Origin: Pachyseris speciosa | Lineage: Eukaryota > Cnidaria > Anthozoa > Scleractinia > Pachyseridae | Assembly: GCA_016490735.1 (NCBI GenBank) | Contig: JAEMWC010000770.1 | Span: forward strand, 108,501 to 172,500 | DNA length: 64,000 bases | Direction of reading: 5' to 3' | The notes under the pieces: model-generated | What the model saw: only the letters and a program-made list of their open reading frames with translations | What the model was told of the DNA's origin: nothing | The model's database searches: none | Position numbers and translations under genes: made by a program | Shown here: positions 19,431 to 33,100 of the stretch, piece by piece | How positions within the stretch are numbered: position 1 is the first letter of the stretch | How the letters are laid out: every line of letters begins with the position of its first letter

Positions 19431-22400
19431 TTTTCGTATTTCTTTATTGACCTTGTATTGTACATACATATTGTGGAGAGAATCAATAAAAAAAAAACCA
19501 CATGGCAATCATGTTTGTGACGTTAATGGAATCATAAAACGTTGGTTAGATCAGTCAGCAGAGGATACGGTTATCCATCTCCTCCCGCGATTAAATGTGG
19601 GCGCAGACGCTATTAAGAGGGTAGTCCGGTCAAATGCCTTATCCTTCTTATATTTCAGTGCACTTTTACTTGAAAATCTCGCCCCAGATTTCATTCAATC
19701 GTGAAATGGCTCATCTATTTTGGCGTACCTCTACAGCAAATGTTTGTGAGTGTTGTTCTTACAAGTTTTTTTTATTGCTTTAAAGGAAGAAAGGTTTGGG
19801 GGACGGGGTAATGTGGAAAAGTAAGGACAACTGGAAAATATCATTTGGATTTGTGGGTGGTTGAAAATTAATAGTAAAAGTGAATAAGTAGACCATCGCC
19901 AGAAAGTCCGCCACCAAAACAAAGTGCCCCGGATTGCTAATTCAGACTGCCCCCCTTAAATGGCATTAGAAGACTTTTTGAAAACTGCTTCTAGTGAGTG
20001 TAAATCCTTTTCAGCACCATAAAACACACATTATCCTTTTGAATCATTTTAATCTTGTATTTTCCAGGCTTGTGTTAATTCTTGTGTTTTCTCCGGTCCT
20101 TTCTCCTGATTATTCCTCCTGCAACAAAAATACGTTTTAGACTTTTGCAGTTGTTTTTAGCAGCGGATATGTGCTGAACACAAACAGAAATAAGAATAAA
20201 AAAAAGAGAAAAATTCCCGGAAGTTTGTATCTCTTTTAAGCTCCCCCTTGGGCCAGATTTTCGAATGAGGACTCCCCCCAGGTGGAAACAGTGGGATTTG
20301 TTGGTCAGTAGTAAAACATACTGCATTTTAAATTTACATATCATGTCAAATATAATTATTTTATACTTACATTTTGAAGAAGGTAAACCTTACAGTCCCC
20401 CTAAGAGGGGGGACCGACTTGCTAAAGGAACAGCTTGGTGTTGGGGCCAATGGCCCACACTTCTTTAGCAGGGCCAAGGTATGGACCCATTGTCCCGCGC
20501 TGTTTGTGGCTTGCCATAGTTGTTCCAAATTGGCTGTAAGCGACTGTCTGTTCTGAAACGGAAAATGAATGTTACATTATTCATTGCATTTCTGACCACT
20601 CCCCAGTCCCGGGGAAACACTATGAGAAATTTGAAATCCAAACTAACAATTGCTGGCCAACGAACTGGATTCCCCCCTGAAAAGGAATTGTATAATATTA
20701 TTCTCTGAAATGGCCCATTGCATGTTCACTCCTGGGCTTTGGCAGGGGAGAGGGGAGTGGGTGGCCAAGGGCTGACAGCTCACAGAACAGAAATGGGGAC
20801 AATGGAGCTCTCACTAATGAAAGCTGAAATTCCTGTAAAAAAACTAAAATAACAAAAAGAAAAAGCCTTGGCCCAGGTGATCTGAGTAGGTCAAAAAACA
20901 AACAAAGATCAAAACCCTTTTTGAAAGACAAAAGCATAACAAACAAAATTCCTCAGACAAGTTTTTCTCATTTTTCTCATATTGTTTTGTGTTATTTATC
21001 ACTTTTCTAGTTATCTCTTTTGGATGCGAAAGCATTTTGATGTAGATGCAGATGTAGACAAGCACCTGTATAAAGTGCCATTCTTGCACATTTTGGGTTG
21101 TTTTGGCCCTAAAAAATTGAACACAAAAATTAACTGTGTCTATATCAGATATAAAGCCACTCATTTAACATTGATTTCTTTTGTATTCCATTCATGAATT
21201 ATTAATGAATTTTTGAAGTAAAGTACTTTTCAGAACAACTGCATCTGGAGGAAAGGCCTCTCCTAGTCCTCAGCTTTTGGAATGTGAAAGCGAGCAGACA
21301 TTTTCACACCTGAACAAACTTAGTTTGGGAGAAACTCCTCCTCAACTCCTATGGGAAATGGTTTTTCTCATTCGAGAATAGGTGTGTGCAGCATAAATGA
21401 TTTGCTGACATTCAAAGAACAATTTGTTCATTTCACAAGTACTTACATTATAACTGCACATACTAAATACCTGATTATAATTTCTTCCATAACCAGCTGC
21501 ATTGATGGATATCCAGGATTAGACATCTACAGTAAATTGTATTCACCTGAATCACTAGCCACTGGGCTAGTGACCTTTAGAAAACTACTAGCCCACAGTG
21601 CAACTAAGGAGCCCAAGCTCCTTCCCAGGATCTTGGTCACTGTAAGGGTGACCATGCTTACCAAGACCATGTGTAGATTAAAAGAGGGTTTCAGTTGATC
21701 CACAGTTTTCCGGTTAAGACCACATGGAATGGTAGTTTTTAAATACATCCTTTGTCATTCTCATTAAAACTATATCTGATTTGTCATCTTAAGTCTACTA
21801 GCCCAAGGTATACTAAATGTGTGATTTTTACTAACCTCCGGCTACAGGGCTAGTGGAGATGTCGAACCCTGGACATCGGTTTTGGGTTTTCAAAACCACA
21901 GTAAACCCATACGGATTGTTGTTGAAAATAGCAAAACGGGAAGCTGAAATTAATATTTACTTTGCTTCGATTCCCTAAACTCATAAATTCTGTGCATAAT
22001 TTGTTCAAAACGTGTTCCATCTCAATTAAGTCTTAGATCTGTAGATAATAGCAATCAAGCAGCCATGAAATACAACCTGTTACAAATTTTCTCATCTTTA
22101 TCATTCCGCGGGTTGAGATTCTGGGATCATAATCATTTTTTGTCCCAAATCCCACAACAACGTAATCAGCAGAAAAGTATTGAGGATTTGTGAATAAATT
22201 GAAGAGAGTAAGTTACAGCTGCCGCAAATTCACCCTGTGCCCCATGAGCCGACATAAATTATAACAGCTTACTTGTGTTGAGTTTGCAGTGGAAGTCACA
22301 TATGTAAATCAAGTAGCCAATCGGAACAGGGCTCAAAAGATTGTTTTGTTCTTCGACCAATCAGAAAAAAGTCCAGATTCTGGATGAGAAACAGACAAAT

Positions 22401-22632
22401 TGACAAGAAATTGTATCAGGTGTAGTTTTTTTCCGTCCTCCCGCCACGAAAAAAAAAAGTTCGCCTGATCGCAGGTTAAGGTGATGGATCAACTGTGATG
22501 CGCCCGTCATCTGCTTTGAGGATGAAAATAAAGCTATTGCGGATTGACCAGATTTGAAATTATTTAGCCCATTAAAACGTTAAATAGCTTATGCAAACTG
22601 GCAACGCGGCAGCCCTTTCTACGATGGCAATT
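19431..22632. other. Intergenic, no gene recognised
   Basis: AT-rich with scattered short frames lacking family resemblance or splice context. The word ACTAGCCC/GGGCTAGT recurs between 21540 and 21860 in both orientations. No tandem or TIR structure could be bounded. Confidence 0.4.
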
Positions 22633-22635
22633 TTA

Positions 22636-22883
22636 AGCCCAATTTACACTACAGAAAAAATGGGTCCAGACCCAAAAAAAGTTGGTACGTTTACACAGCA
22701 CTTTCGAAAAGCAAAAGGGGTCCGGACTCATTTTTTTCACTTTTGGGACCATAGGCCCCAAAACCAGAATCTGGATCCATTGCATGCAAACATGGAATGG
22801 AAGGTTTACACAGCAAAAATATCTGGTCCGTACCAACTTGTTTGGGGTCCAGACCCATTTTTTACAGTAGTATAAATGGGGCT
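22636..22883. mobile_element. MITE A, TTA target duplication (PIF/Harbinger-like)
   Basis: Inverted ends of about 50 bp share AAAAAATGGGTC and AGTTGGTACG. Flanks are TTA at 22633-22635 and 22884-22886. 248 bp, no ORF of its own. Confidence 0.7.
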
Positions 22884-22886
22884 TTA

Positions 22887-23272
22887 GGGCTCCTTTACAT
22901 TGAGGTAGGAAGATCCTAGAAGGCAGATCATCCTAGCGCCATATGTTTTCTGCATTCAGTTTACATGCAAAGGGTCGTACTTGGCCCTAACACTAGGATC
23001 TTCCTAGTCTTAGGATCATCCTAGCTGAAGTTCCTAGCACCAGGAAGATCCTAGCACCATGTAAACTGCTTTCGCTAGGAAGATCCTAGCACGAGGGACA
23101 AAAACAACAAACCAAACAAACATGGCGGCGGCCGGGCGATCAGCGGCTAAAGGAAGACAATTTCGTCGAAATTTCCGACCAAAATTTCTGCATGTAAACC
23201 AAACGAAAAGTTGGTTCGCCGTCTAGGATCGTCCTAGTTCTAGGATCTTCCTGCCTCCATGTAAACAGCCCC
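22887..23272. mobile_element. MITE B, TTA target duplication (PIF/Harbinger-like)
   Basis: Inverted ends contain TTTACAT and AGGAAGATCCTAG. The interior is rich in CTAGGATCTTCCTAG-type words. TTA flanks are 22884-22886 and 23273-23275; the left TTA is shared with MITE A. Confidence 0.7.
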
Positions 23273-24073
23273 TTAGTATGACGGCTTTTTCTCACAAATG
23301 AGCGTAAACCATCAGTAGTGATTGAGCTGTGAGCTAAGTACTTACGGTGCGATATTCATCTATCGAAGTACACCTGTAAGCTTAATTTACTGTAATTCCT
23401 GTAACATGACAGAAATCTTACCAGATCTTCATCAACAGTGCTTTGTAATTACTCAGTAAGTTGCTGTTGGTCTTCTTCTTCTCTTCCTCTCCTTCTTTTT
23501 CACTCACCACAGTTGCCAAAATACTTTTCAGCAATGAGCATCGCACTAAGTACGTTGTGTAAGAGTCACGCGGATTCGTGGTTAAAACACAGGTATTTTG
23601 AGCCCTGTTTATTCTTTTAACCATGGTTAAGTACCACTTTTTGAGCAGTTTTACCTCGCTGAGCAGCTCGAAGGTTAAAGGGTGTAAAATGTGAAGGCAA
23701 CAGCTGCCTCAGCTGTGGAACAGTTGTATTTGAAGATCCACCACAGGTTATGTGACTTAATGTCGTATATGTGTTGTTCTCAATCTTGTAATCCTTATAC
23801 AAGAATAAGAATTTTCCAATTATTTTTAAAAGAGTTACGCAATGAAGCCGTTCGTATAAGTAAACCAAGGTATTTTCTATTCGAATTAATTTCAACTGCG
23901 CGAGAAACGTTTATGATGAACGTTTCGGTTTCTGTATGTTACTGATACCAGAAATAATAATATCGGAAGTTAGTGAACTGAAATAACTATAATTTGATTA
24001 CTCATTATTGGTACGGTTTCAATTTCAGTTGCAAACGAAGCTTATGTTTCGATCATCACCAAGGTGACTCCAT

Positions 24074-24131
24074 ATGACTCGTCGTTCACGCTATGCGACT
24101 GTTCTGCTGATCTTTGGTGGGTTGTTGGTAG
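24074..24131 (+). CDS. Gene 1 exon 1: signal peptide
   Basis: ATG then [19 protein letters not shown]: basic start and hydrophobic core. Donor GTAACT at 24132 (phase 1) joins well to the acceptor TCTGTGCCAG at 25125. Donor GTAGGT at 24128 (phase 0) is the alternative and matches gene 2's exon 1 phase. Confidence 0.7.
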
Positions 24132-27100
24132 GTAACTAAACGAAAATTGTAGTCTGGATCATCATGCGGTCAAATCCGAGGCTGAATGCCCGGGTTAATT
24201 TAACTTTTTGTCCCTTCGTTGTCTGTTTGTTTTATACAACTATGTCGTGTTAATTATGTTTATTTCTTGGTCAGAAAAGCCAGAAAAGAAATATTGACAG
24301 AGTAATAAAAAAAATTAATAAATAATCCTGGCAAGCCTTGTTGAATTTTTATCATGTCTGTGGCAACCATTTGAGAAAACGCAGTCATTGAACAAAAAGG
24401 TGTTAAACTGCTTTGTGGCTTATTTTAATTTAGATCGAGCCAATTAATGACGGCTGGGCTGGCTTATTGGTTTGCCAAGCATTTTTTGAAGTAGCAACTC
24501 AACCAGCTATTGGTATGGTTTATGACTGAGTGGGAAATTGTCTGAAGGTGTTGGGCAAGTAATGGTCAAGGTGTAAAAACATTACTAATTAAACTTGTGG
24601 TCAGCATGCTCATATATAGCATAAGAATGTTGATTGACAGTTTGAAGAAATAATAAAGTGCTTTAGCCCATTAACTCCCCACACCTTCACATTATGCAAC
24701 TGCACATTGGTGAATTTTAAGTACCCTAAAAGATAAAATATGAGTGGGAGACCTTTATCGGCATTTAAGACCATTATGAAGCCTGTAAAGGTCTGATGTG
24801 AATATTTTGTCATACTTGTGAATTGAAACAATAGATTGCATTTGTCATGTTAATCAGTAGAGATCTGCATCAAAGTTAATGCATACTAATTAGCTGAGCA
24901 GGACTCTTTTTATGAAAGTTAATGCAGCAGTTGATTTAATTTGTATTGGGGTTTAGAGAGGTATACACTGTACATGTGACTTTATTAAAGACTACCTGTA
25001 GATTGGTAATAACTCTTATGAATTATTAACAATTTTTACAAGTTATCCTTAGCAGAGACTTGAAAGAGAAAATTCAATGCATAACTTACCTGCTTTCATA
25101 AATTTGAAGATCCCTTCTGTGCCAGCTGCCAAAGAAAGAATCTGTGGCGGAAATGAATATACCATCGTAAATGCCACTGGGGACTTTCTAAGATGTCTAC
25201 TTTGTGATAAGTGCAACCCTGGATATGGATTAGAACCAAGGTGTGGCAGTATTGTACACTACCCTCCATCTATCATTCACTGTCCTCCCTGTAAAGCTGG
25301 GACATTCTCCAGTGAATTTGACTCTTCTCCGTGCCATGCTTGTCACCAGTGTGCTCATCATGAATTAACAGAAACACCGTGCAGCAAGAAATCAGACACT
25401 AAATGCAATGGGACGTGTGAGAATGGGTACTATCAAGCAACAAAGGCACCTCTAAACTGTCAGAAATGTTCAGCATGTTGTTTGGATGGGAAGGATGAGA
25501 AGATAAGTGATTGCGCCAATCAAGGCTTGGATGACCAGTGCAGTCCTAGGCCAGATAAGAACTGTGGATCTTCTGGATCTAAAGGTGGTGGCCTGTCGAC
25601 AGCAGCTATAAGTGTGATTGGAGTGATTGGTGTTGTGGCAATTGCCATATTGATAGCAGTTACATCATACTTCTGTTACAGAAGACAAAAATTGAATGAA
25701 CAGCAAAATGCTGACGTAGCACTTTCAGCAGAAGTCCCAGCAGTTACAGTTGACATCCCAGGTGAACAAAACCAAACTTCAAGTAAGTTTAATGCTATAG
25801 CAAAGTGCTTTAATAATAATTATATTAGCTAGTAAAAGAAAGATCTATTTAACTCTCAGCTGAATTCTTTTAATTCATTAACTTTATTTTTCTTTTAAAA
25901 TTGTTGGCAGTGCATGGCAATTTTTTATAAGAATTGAACAGAACAATAAATAATTATTTCAGCTTTTATTATGCTATGGAACTCAAGTGCCCATAGAGCC
26001 CTTTCAACAAGACTTAAGCCAATGGTTTTTGTCAAACATCAGTGCTTATTGAAAGGGCTGATTCTACATTATTAATAATATTTGTGCAGTATTAACTGTC
26101 AAAGAATATGTGAGCTTTTATATTCTTCTTATGTTGGTGATCAGTTTTGCCAATGAAAAGAATCTGACCACTTTAGCGGTATTTCAATGAGAATGACTCC
26201 CCATTTGTTTTGAAGAACAGTGCATGTTAAGCAAAGTTATGGGTTGCATAACAAAGGTGAACATGCTCACAAGATTCATGTGACAACATGTGCATGACTG
26301 GGCATGGATGTGAAAAAAAAAAATATGTGCATACATTTTGCCTGTGCGTTGTTCATAGTAGTAGTAATAGTATAGTTTCATTGTCCTTGTTGTCATCAAC
26401 ATCCTTGTAGTAGTAATAGTAGTCAGGTGGTAATTATTTTACATATGTACAAGTCAATGTATTAATTTTATAAGCAGTTCAAATTACCTTGAGGTCTCAG
26501 TCAGTTTTAGGTATGTGTACATTACATGACAACTGTATATCAAAGTATAGTTGACTCAGTTTGTCTACTTTATTGAATTTGTTCCAGCTCCAGATTCTCA
26601 CATCAATGAGGATTCACACATCACCTCTACAGACAACAAAGTAAAATTTTTAGGTCCATCCAATGGTCAGAACCCAACTTATGAAAGAACTCCATGTGGG
26701 TCTGAACATGATCTGTCTGGTTCAGGTAATTTATAAGTTGCTTTCAGGCTACATGCTAATTATTTTAACACGTTTTATGCAGAATGTGTAAACAATAAAG
26801 ACAAGTAACAAAGAAATCTTAAGGCCAACATCCCATGGACTACGTTACTCTTCCAGGATAGGATGCATATGTCCATCTAAGCTCTTCTCCACAGATCCTG
26901 CAGCCCTGACCCTGCAACAGAGGTGCTAAGTCTTCACTTAAGAGCTAAACAAAACATTTAAACACCTACTGCATGGTAGTAAAATTTGCTCCCATGAAAG
27001 TAGCTGCAGTAGTTTCCTACCAAGAGTGATCTTCAGGAAGAACATTAACTGTAACTATATATGCAAGGTTTCATTAACTACTGCAGTGCAGACATTTGTG

Positions 27101-30100
27101 AGGTTAATTAAGTAATAGGAAATATCAATTAATGTTGCATGTACTGTCCAGAACCCTACAAAATCACCCCAAACACTCTCCATTTTCACATATCTAGCTC
27201 TATGCATTTTTTCTGTTGATAACAGGGATCCATATTCGCAGTCGTCCAGTCGTCCAAAGCAACTAAAAAGTCATACGGACAGGTAACATATAACTCCAAA
27301 ACTCATCCTTTGGACAAGTAAAGTTTTACTCTACCAGAACATTTTTTCTCTTAGCTTTCATATCATGTCATCATGTACAATGTACCTGCGTTCTGATCAC
27401 TTCTCGTTCAATTGAAACTTTCAGAAAACGGAGAACAACATACAACTTTCGTCTGCAATGAAATCATAATTTTGGGTGCCCTCAGTTTGATGATGTGGTA
27501 TTTTCCATGAAAGGTTTGGAGGATCAATTTTACTGTAGTTAACTGCTGGTATTTCTTTTGAACTGCATTCATGCAAAACATGACAGCTGATTGAAACAAG
27601 ATGTGGTGATATTTGGAAGGTGTTTTGCCACCTCCAACAAGGAAAAAAAAGGGAAAGTCGACAAATGTTGCAAACAGTTGCAATGGGGGCATAATGTTTG
27701 GCAAAATTTACAAGACTACAGCATCAAAATTAGATAGTAGTAGTACCCAGAAAGTGCTTTTTTCACTTCGTTTGGAGTCTTAAAGATTCATGAGACCTCC
27801 ACAAACCACATGAAGGCAGTTGCAATTGACTGCATGGTAGCCAAATCAAGGGCAAGCAAATTTTTGCCAGGGCAAGTACATCATCTGGCATATTTGCCCA
27901 GCTGACGACTTTGCTAAAAACTGAATATGGATCCCTGTGATAATGATTGATATTAAAGACCCATGTTAATCCAAGATGCATTGCGCGCTGTGCTGAATTT
28001 TGCACAGACAGAAAATACGCAAATCGCCAGTGAGCGCTATTTAGCGGAAATAATCCTGACATTCATCCAGCTTATTTCCCCGAGTATCGCTATCTTTTGT
28101 GTCATTCTGGTTTTCTGAACATCCTCTCTCTTCATTTGTGTTGATATTTTCAACAAGTGTCGTCGTAGCGGTGATCATGAGGAAAAGACCTTGTAGGCGG
28201 CTGGTGTTGTTGTTGAACTTTGTGCAACGCGAAATTATTTGTTGGCGGGCTCTTGTTAAAAATCTGTTTAGTTTGGGGTCAACCTGAAGGTAATTCTTCA
28301 CTAACACTTGCTGGAATATTGTCTTCCATTATCAGGCTGTTGTCTCCTTGAATTTGTTTTGTAATTATCCTGGCAAAAAGTGACTCTGTCCCATTTCTTT
28401 GTTGATACATGGTTGCTGCCAAATGACCTCTGATCTCAAAGTTGACAGTGCTGTACAGTTAACCCAAAGGAAGATGCCCATCTCAGACTTTTCTTAGCTA
28501 GTATTTTTAACCAAAGAAAAGAGAAGATTTGATACTTCGGTCCGAATATGTATCTGTTGTAGCGATATGCCAGATTTCAACTGATGTCCGACCTTGGCGA
28601 ACATTTCATCATGCAGTTCTTATTTATCTGCGAATGAACCGGACTCGAGCACGGTTTTGTATCTGATAAATGAGTATCCATCAAGTCGAACACTGTTTAT
28701 TTCTCTTCCCAGCAATTTCTATAATGATAAGGTAAGCCTTATGGAGCACTAAAATTAAAATATATGGACTACGAGTCTTCAAGGCGACGTAACTTTAATT
28801 ATTGGAATCCTTTACCGCGTCGCTTTTAGTTAGCCATACTAGTATAAAATGTAAGCGAAACGATCGACCTCCCTCACTTTCTTCAGTTGCTGAAAGTTTT
28901 GCATGATGAACCACACATATTTGCTGCATTTTTGAAGGAACTGATGTCTTTCGTGGGCACAAAAAGATTCAAATAAATCGCAGCAATACAGAAATTAAAA
29001 TAAATTGATTCTCATTTCATTGTTGTGAGTTATTTTAAGTGTCACGCCACTTGAACTCAGTGGGAGAATCTGGTAAACCAATCAGATTGCAAGAATGAAC
29101 AATAGACAGTTAAAAACAATAACAAACATGTGCAACTGGCCTCTTGGATGAACATGCATGGGTCTTTAAGTACTTATTTCACACTAATACATGTACATGT
29201 AACTTACTCTGCTTAAGAATGGCCTTGTAAAATCTTTTTCTTAGCAGTGAGGCACAACCAAAACCATCCTCAAGGTGGCTCTCCACAGAATGCTCCAGCA
29301 GTGTCTGACCTAGGTGCTGGACAGGATCAGTCGCTTCATGAAAGAGAAAGCAAACCACCTTTACGTCGGCGAGATAGCCAAGATTCACAGGGCAGTGGTA
29401 AGTTGAGTTAAAGGTACATGTATCTTAAGTGTTAAGGCCAATAGATCAGTGCCCATTTGTCAGCCTTTTTAGTCGACACTACTGCCTGCACCTCACTATC
29501 CAGGGAAATGTGCAAAAGTAATCCCCCCTTTTATGATGAACCAGCCCTTTCAGTAACGTTTGAAAAGGTGTTCTTTCTGAATATCTGAACAAATCCCATA
29601 ATTTCACAAATTTAGTTTTTGTGACGTCATCTGACTTTACTAGTACTCGATATACAGTACATGTATATGTTATATTATTATTTTCTTGGTAAGAGGTGAA
29701 TTAATAGACAAATATATATTTTTTATATAAATATTACACTGGGCATCTCACAGGTGATGGGGAGGCTAAGTTCAGAAAGCGCAGTGGTTCAGCAATAGGT
29801 TTGGAGAAGCTGAAAAGGAAAATGTCCGAAAAAGGTGATTCCCTTTTAGAAGAGGTAATTATTACTTTTGGTGTTTGCATTGTAAGATAAGTAAACACTT
29901 GACAGCTTAAACAGTGGAAATCAGTAATTGTTCTTAATGAAGAAATCCCTCTTTGACTGATCAGTAAGCATGGTTTTGTAAAAACATTGTGCCTTTGCAT
30001 AATTCTGACTCTGTGTACATGTACATCCCAGGGATGTAAACTTTCTATTTAAATGCATGCATGCTTCTGGAAATCCACCTGGTTGAAACCTGTTAGGTTT

Positions 30101-33100
30101 GAATGCAAATTTGTGCTGTGCTTTTATATCCTTAATGGTCGATTTAATATTTCCAAATAACTGACGAGCGAAGCTACCCAGGTAAAATGTCAGGTGGGAT
30201 CTAGGCGGGATCCGGCAACCCGCATGGGATCCCAGGTGGGAATGGCGGATCCCGCCTTAGGAGGTGGGATCCTGCCTTACCCACCTGGGATGAAAACCTG
30301 ATCCCACCTGGGATCCCGCATCAAATGCAGGATTCCAGCATCCCACCCGGGATCTTGGGTGGGATTTCTGCATCCCACCCGGGATCTAAGTGGGACTTTT
30401 GCATCCCACCCGGGAGTCTAGGTGGACATTGTGCATCCCACCTGGGATCCTAGAAAGGATTCGCAAGAGTCATATCCCACCTGGGGTCCTAAATATCCTA
30501 CCAAGAAACATACTCTCGCTCGTGAGCCTGGGAAGTTTCCATGCAAAAAAGTGATGATTGCCACCAAATTATCCATTTCAAACATCCATGGACATATGTC
30601 ATGAATTCGATCAGGCAGTAAATCAATCAAATGTCAATCAAAAGTTCCTAGGGTTGGTGTACTGGGGAGCAAAGTTGGATGCACAGGACTTCCAACATTC
30701 CTGTTGCACTGCATTGTGGGAGACGTTTCCAAAACACGCAGCGTTATGCCACAATAACTCATTTCAAGGGGAAAAAGTTAATAATTCCCTATCAAGCAAG
30801 GTTGTTAGGAAAATAAATACTAACATACTGAGGTCACGTATACCAAAAATAAAAAAGTCCACTGTTTGAAGGATTCCAAGTCATACAAGAATGTTGAGGA
30901 CACGCAGTCATTGAAGTTACTATAAGGACAAGAAAATACACGTTTTGTAGATATTAAAGCATTTATTTGCACTGTATTGTAACCTGTTTCTTCAACTCAT
31001 ATTAAACACGTACTTAATTGCATCACTAAATGTTCGTAGTGCCTCGATCGTAAAAATAATTCATCCACCCGGTTTCCACTCCCAAACAAAAAAACAACTT
31101 ACATAGTTTGTTGGTTGATTCTGTTGTAAATGAAATTGTCCTCAAAAGCTCCTCTTTTCACTATTTTGTTTCCAAAGATGCAACTTTGATCAAAGTGACA
31201 GCAAAGCAGCAATGTAACAAGTGTATGGTGGCCCAGCATTATCATAGTAAAATATGTAAGTTTTGGGGGAGAAAAGAGTAAAAAATGGAAAGAAACGACA
31301 AATATAAGCAATCAAAATCGAAAAAAAAAAAAAAAAACGCGAGAAAAATAATATTGTAATAAAAATTAATAATATAAAGTAAAAAAATATTTGTTGACAA
31401 ATTAAAAAGTAAAAAAAAAAGAAAAGAAAGAAAAATAATTTAAGCACTAAAAATATTTTGAAAAAAATATCCAAAATAAAAGAAAGAAAAAAGAAGAAAA
31501 ATCATTGTCAAAAAACAACATTGAAAATCAACATCGAAAATTAACATTAAAAATCAACATTGAAAATCAACATCGAAAATCAGCATTAAAAATCAACATT
31601 GAAAATCAACATTAGAAATCAAAATAAAAAAAAAAGGAAAAAAAAAACAACGTTATTTCCACGTGGCCTGTTGTTGTCATAGACCAGGATGCTCTGCACT
31701 GGCACGCATATTTGACCTTTTTTGGGCTCCTGTGGTCTCACCTCAAATGAGGACGTGTCCTGTTGTTCGTATGAAGTGTGAAGTTTGAACACTTCAGCTG
31801 ACGCTTCCCTTCTTCTGGCGGATTTCGAAAACTTACATATTTTACTATCATGATAATGCTGGGCCACAATGTGGCCTGTCGTTATCATAGAGCAGCATGC
31901 TTTGCACGCATATTTAATATATATTTCATCCATTTGAGAGGTGATTAGAAGCTCCTGATGGGCCTTTGTTGGACACCAGCACATCGCACGAGCCCACCGG
32001 ATAGTTCCGCGCAAGCAATCTTCACGTTTTCAAGCGTTAAATCATCGCTGGAAAACTCGACGAATTCTCTCGGTTGTACCGGGCGAAACATTTGCTAGTT
32101 GTTAGGTTCTGCTGTCAACCTTTGCACGATGATGTCGCTTGCAGCCATTCCTTTAGCACCTTTGCGAGGTCGTGTTGCTTGCTGTGTTCTTTTGTTTGAC
32201 ATTTTTTCTTGAAGGGGCTTCCAAACTTGGTTCATTTTTGGGGGCATGGTGGATCAAAGACCTATAACTTTCCAACAGCACCCCTAATGGATCGAAATCC
32301 ACCAGAAGAAGGAAAGCGTCAGCTGAAGTGTTCAAACTTCACACTTCATACGAACAACAGGACACGTCCTCATTTGAGGTGAGACCACAGGAGCCCAAAA
32401 AAGGTCAAATATGCGTGCCAGTGCAGAGCATCCTGGTCTATGACAACAACAGGCCACGTGGAAATAACGTTGTTTTTTTTTCCTTTTTTTTTATTTTGAT
32501 TTCTAATGTTGATTTTCAATGTTGATTTTTAATGTTGATTTTCGATGTTGATTTTCAATGTTGATTTTTAATGTTAATTTTCGATGTTGATTTTCAATGT
32601 TGTTTTTTGACAATGATTTTTCTTCTTTTTTCTTTCTTTTTTTTTTGGATATTTTTTTCAAAATATTTTTAGTGCTTAAATTATTTTTCTTTCTTTTCTT
32701 TTTTTTTTCTTTGTACTTTTTAATTTGTCAACAAATATTTTTTTACTTTATATTAATAATTTTTATTACAATATTATTTTTCTCACGGTTTTTTTTGTTC
32801 GATTTTGATTGCTTATATTTGTCGTTTCTTTCCATTTTTTACTCTTTTCTCCCCAAAAACTTACATATCTTACTATGATGATGCTGGGCCACCATACAAG
32901 TGAAGTGTCATGCTTATTTTCAGACTTGACTGTTGTAGGAGCATTTTTTTTTCACCTGGTCCACTTTAAGTTTATGAAAACATATTCAGAGGTTTCCTTT
33001 CACCTTTGAGTACATGTGAAGGTTGCATGGAAATAGGCGAAGCATGTCTCCAAGGATCCTGTTGTTTTCTCAATGGATCGATCGTTCTCCAGTCTTCCAT

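Noticed and set aside
31190..31474. Phe/Leu-rich 94-codon frame on the minus strand
   Set aside because: A product of A/T homopolymer tracts in the foldback arm.
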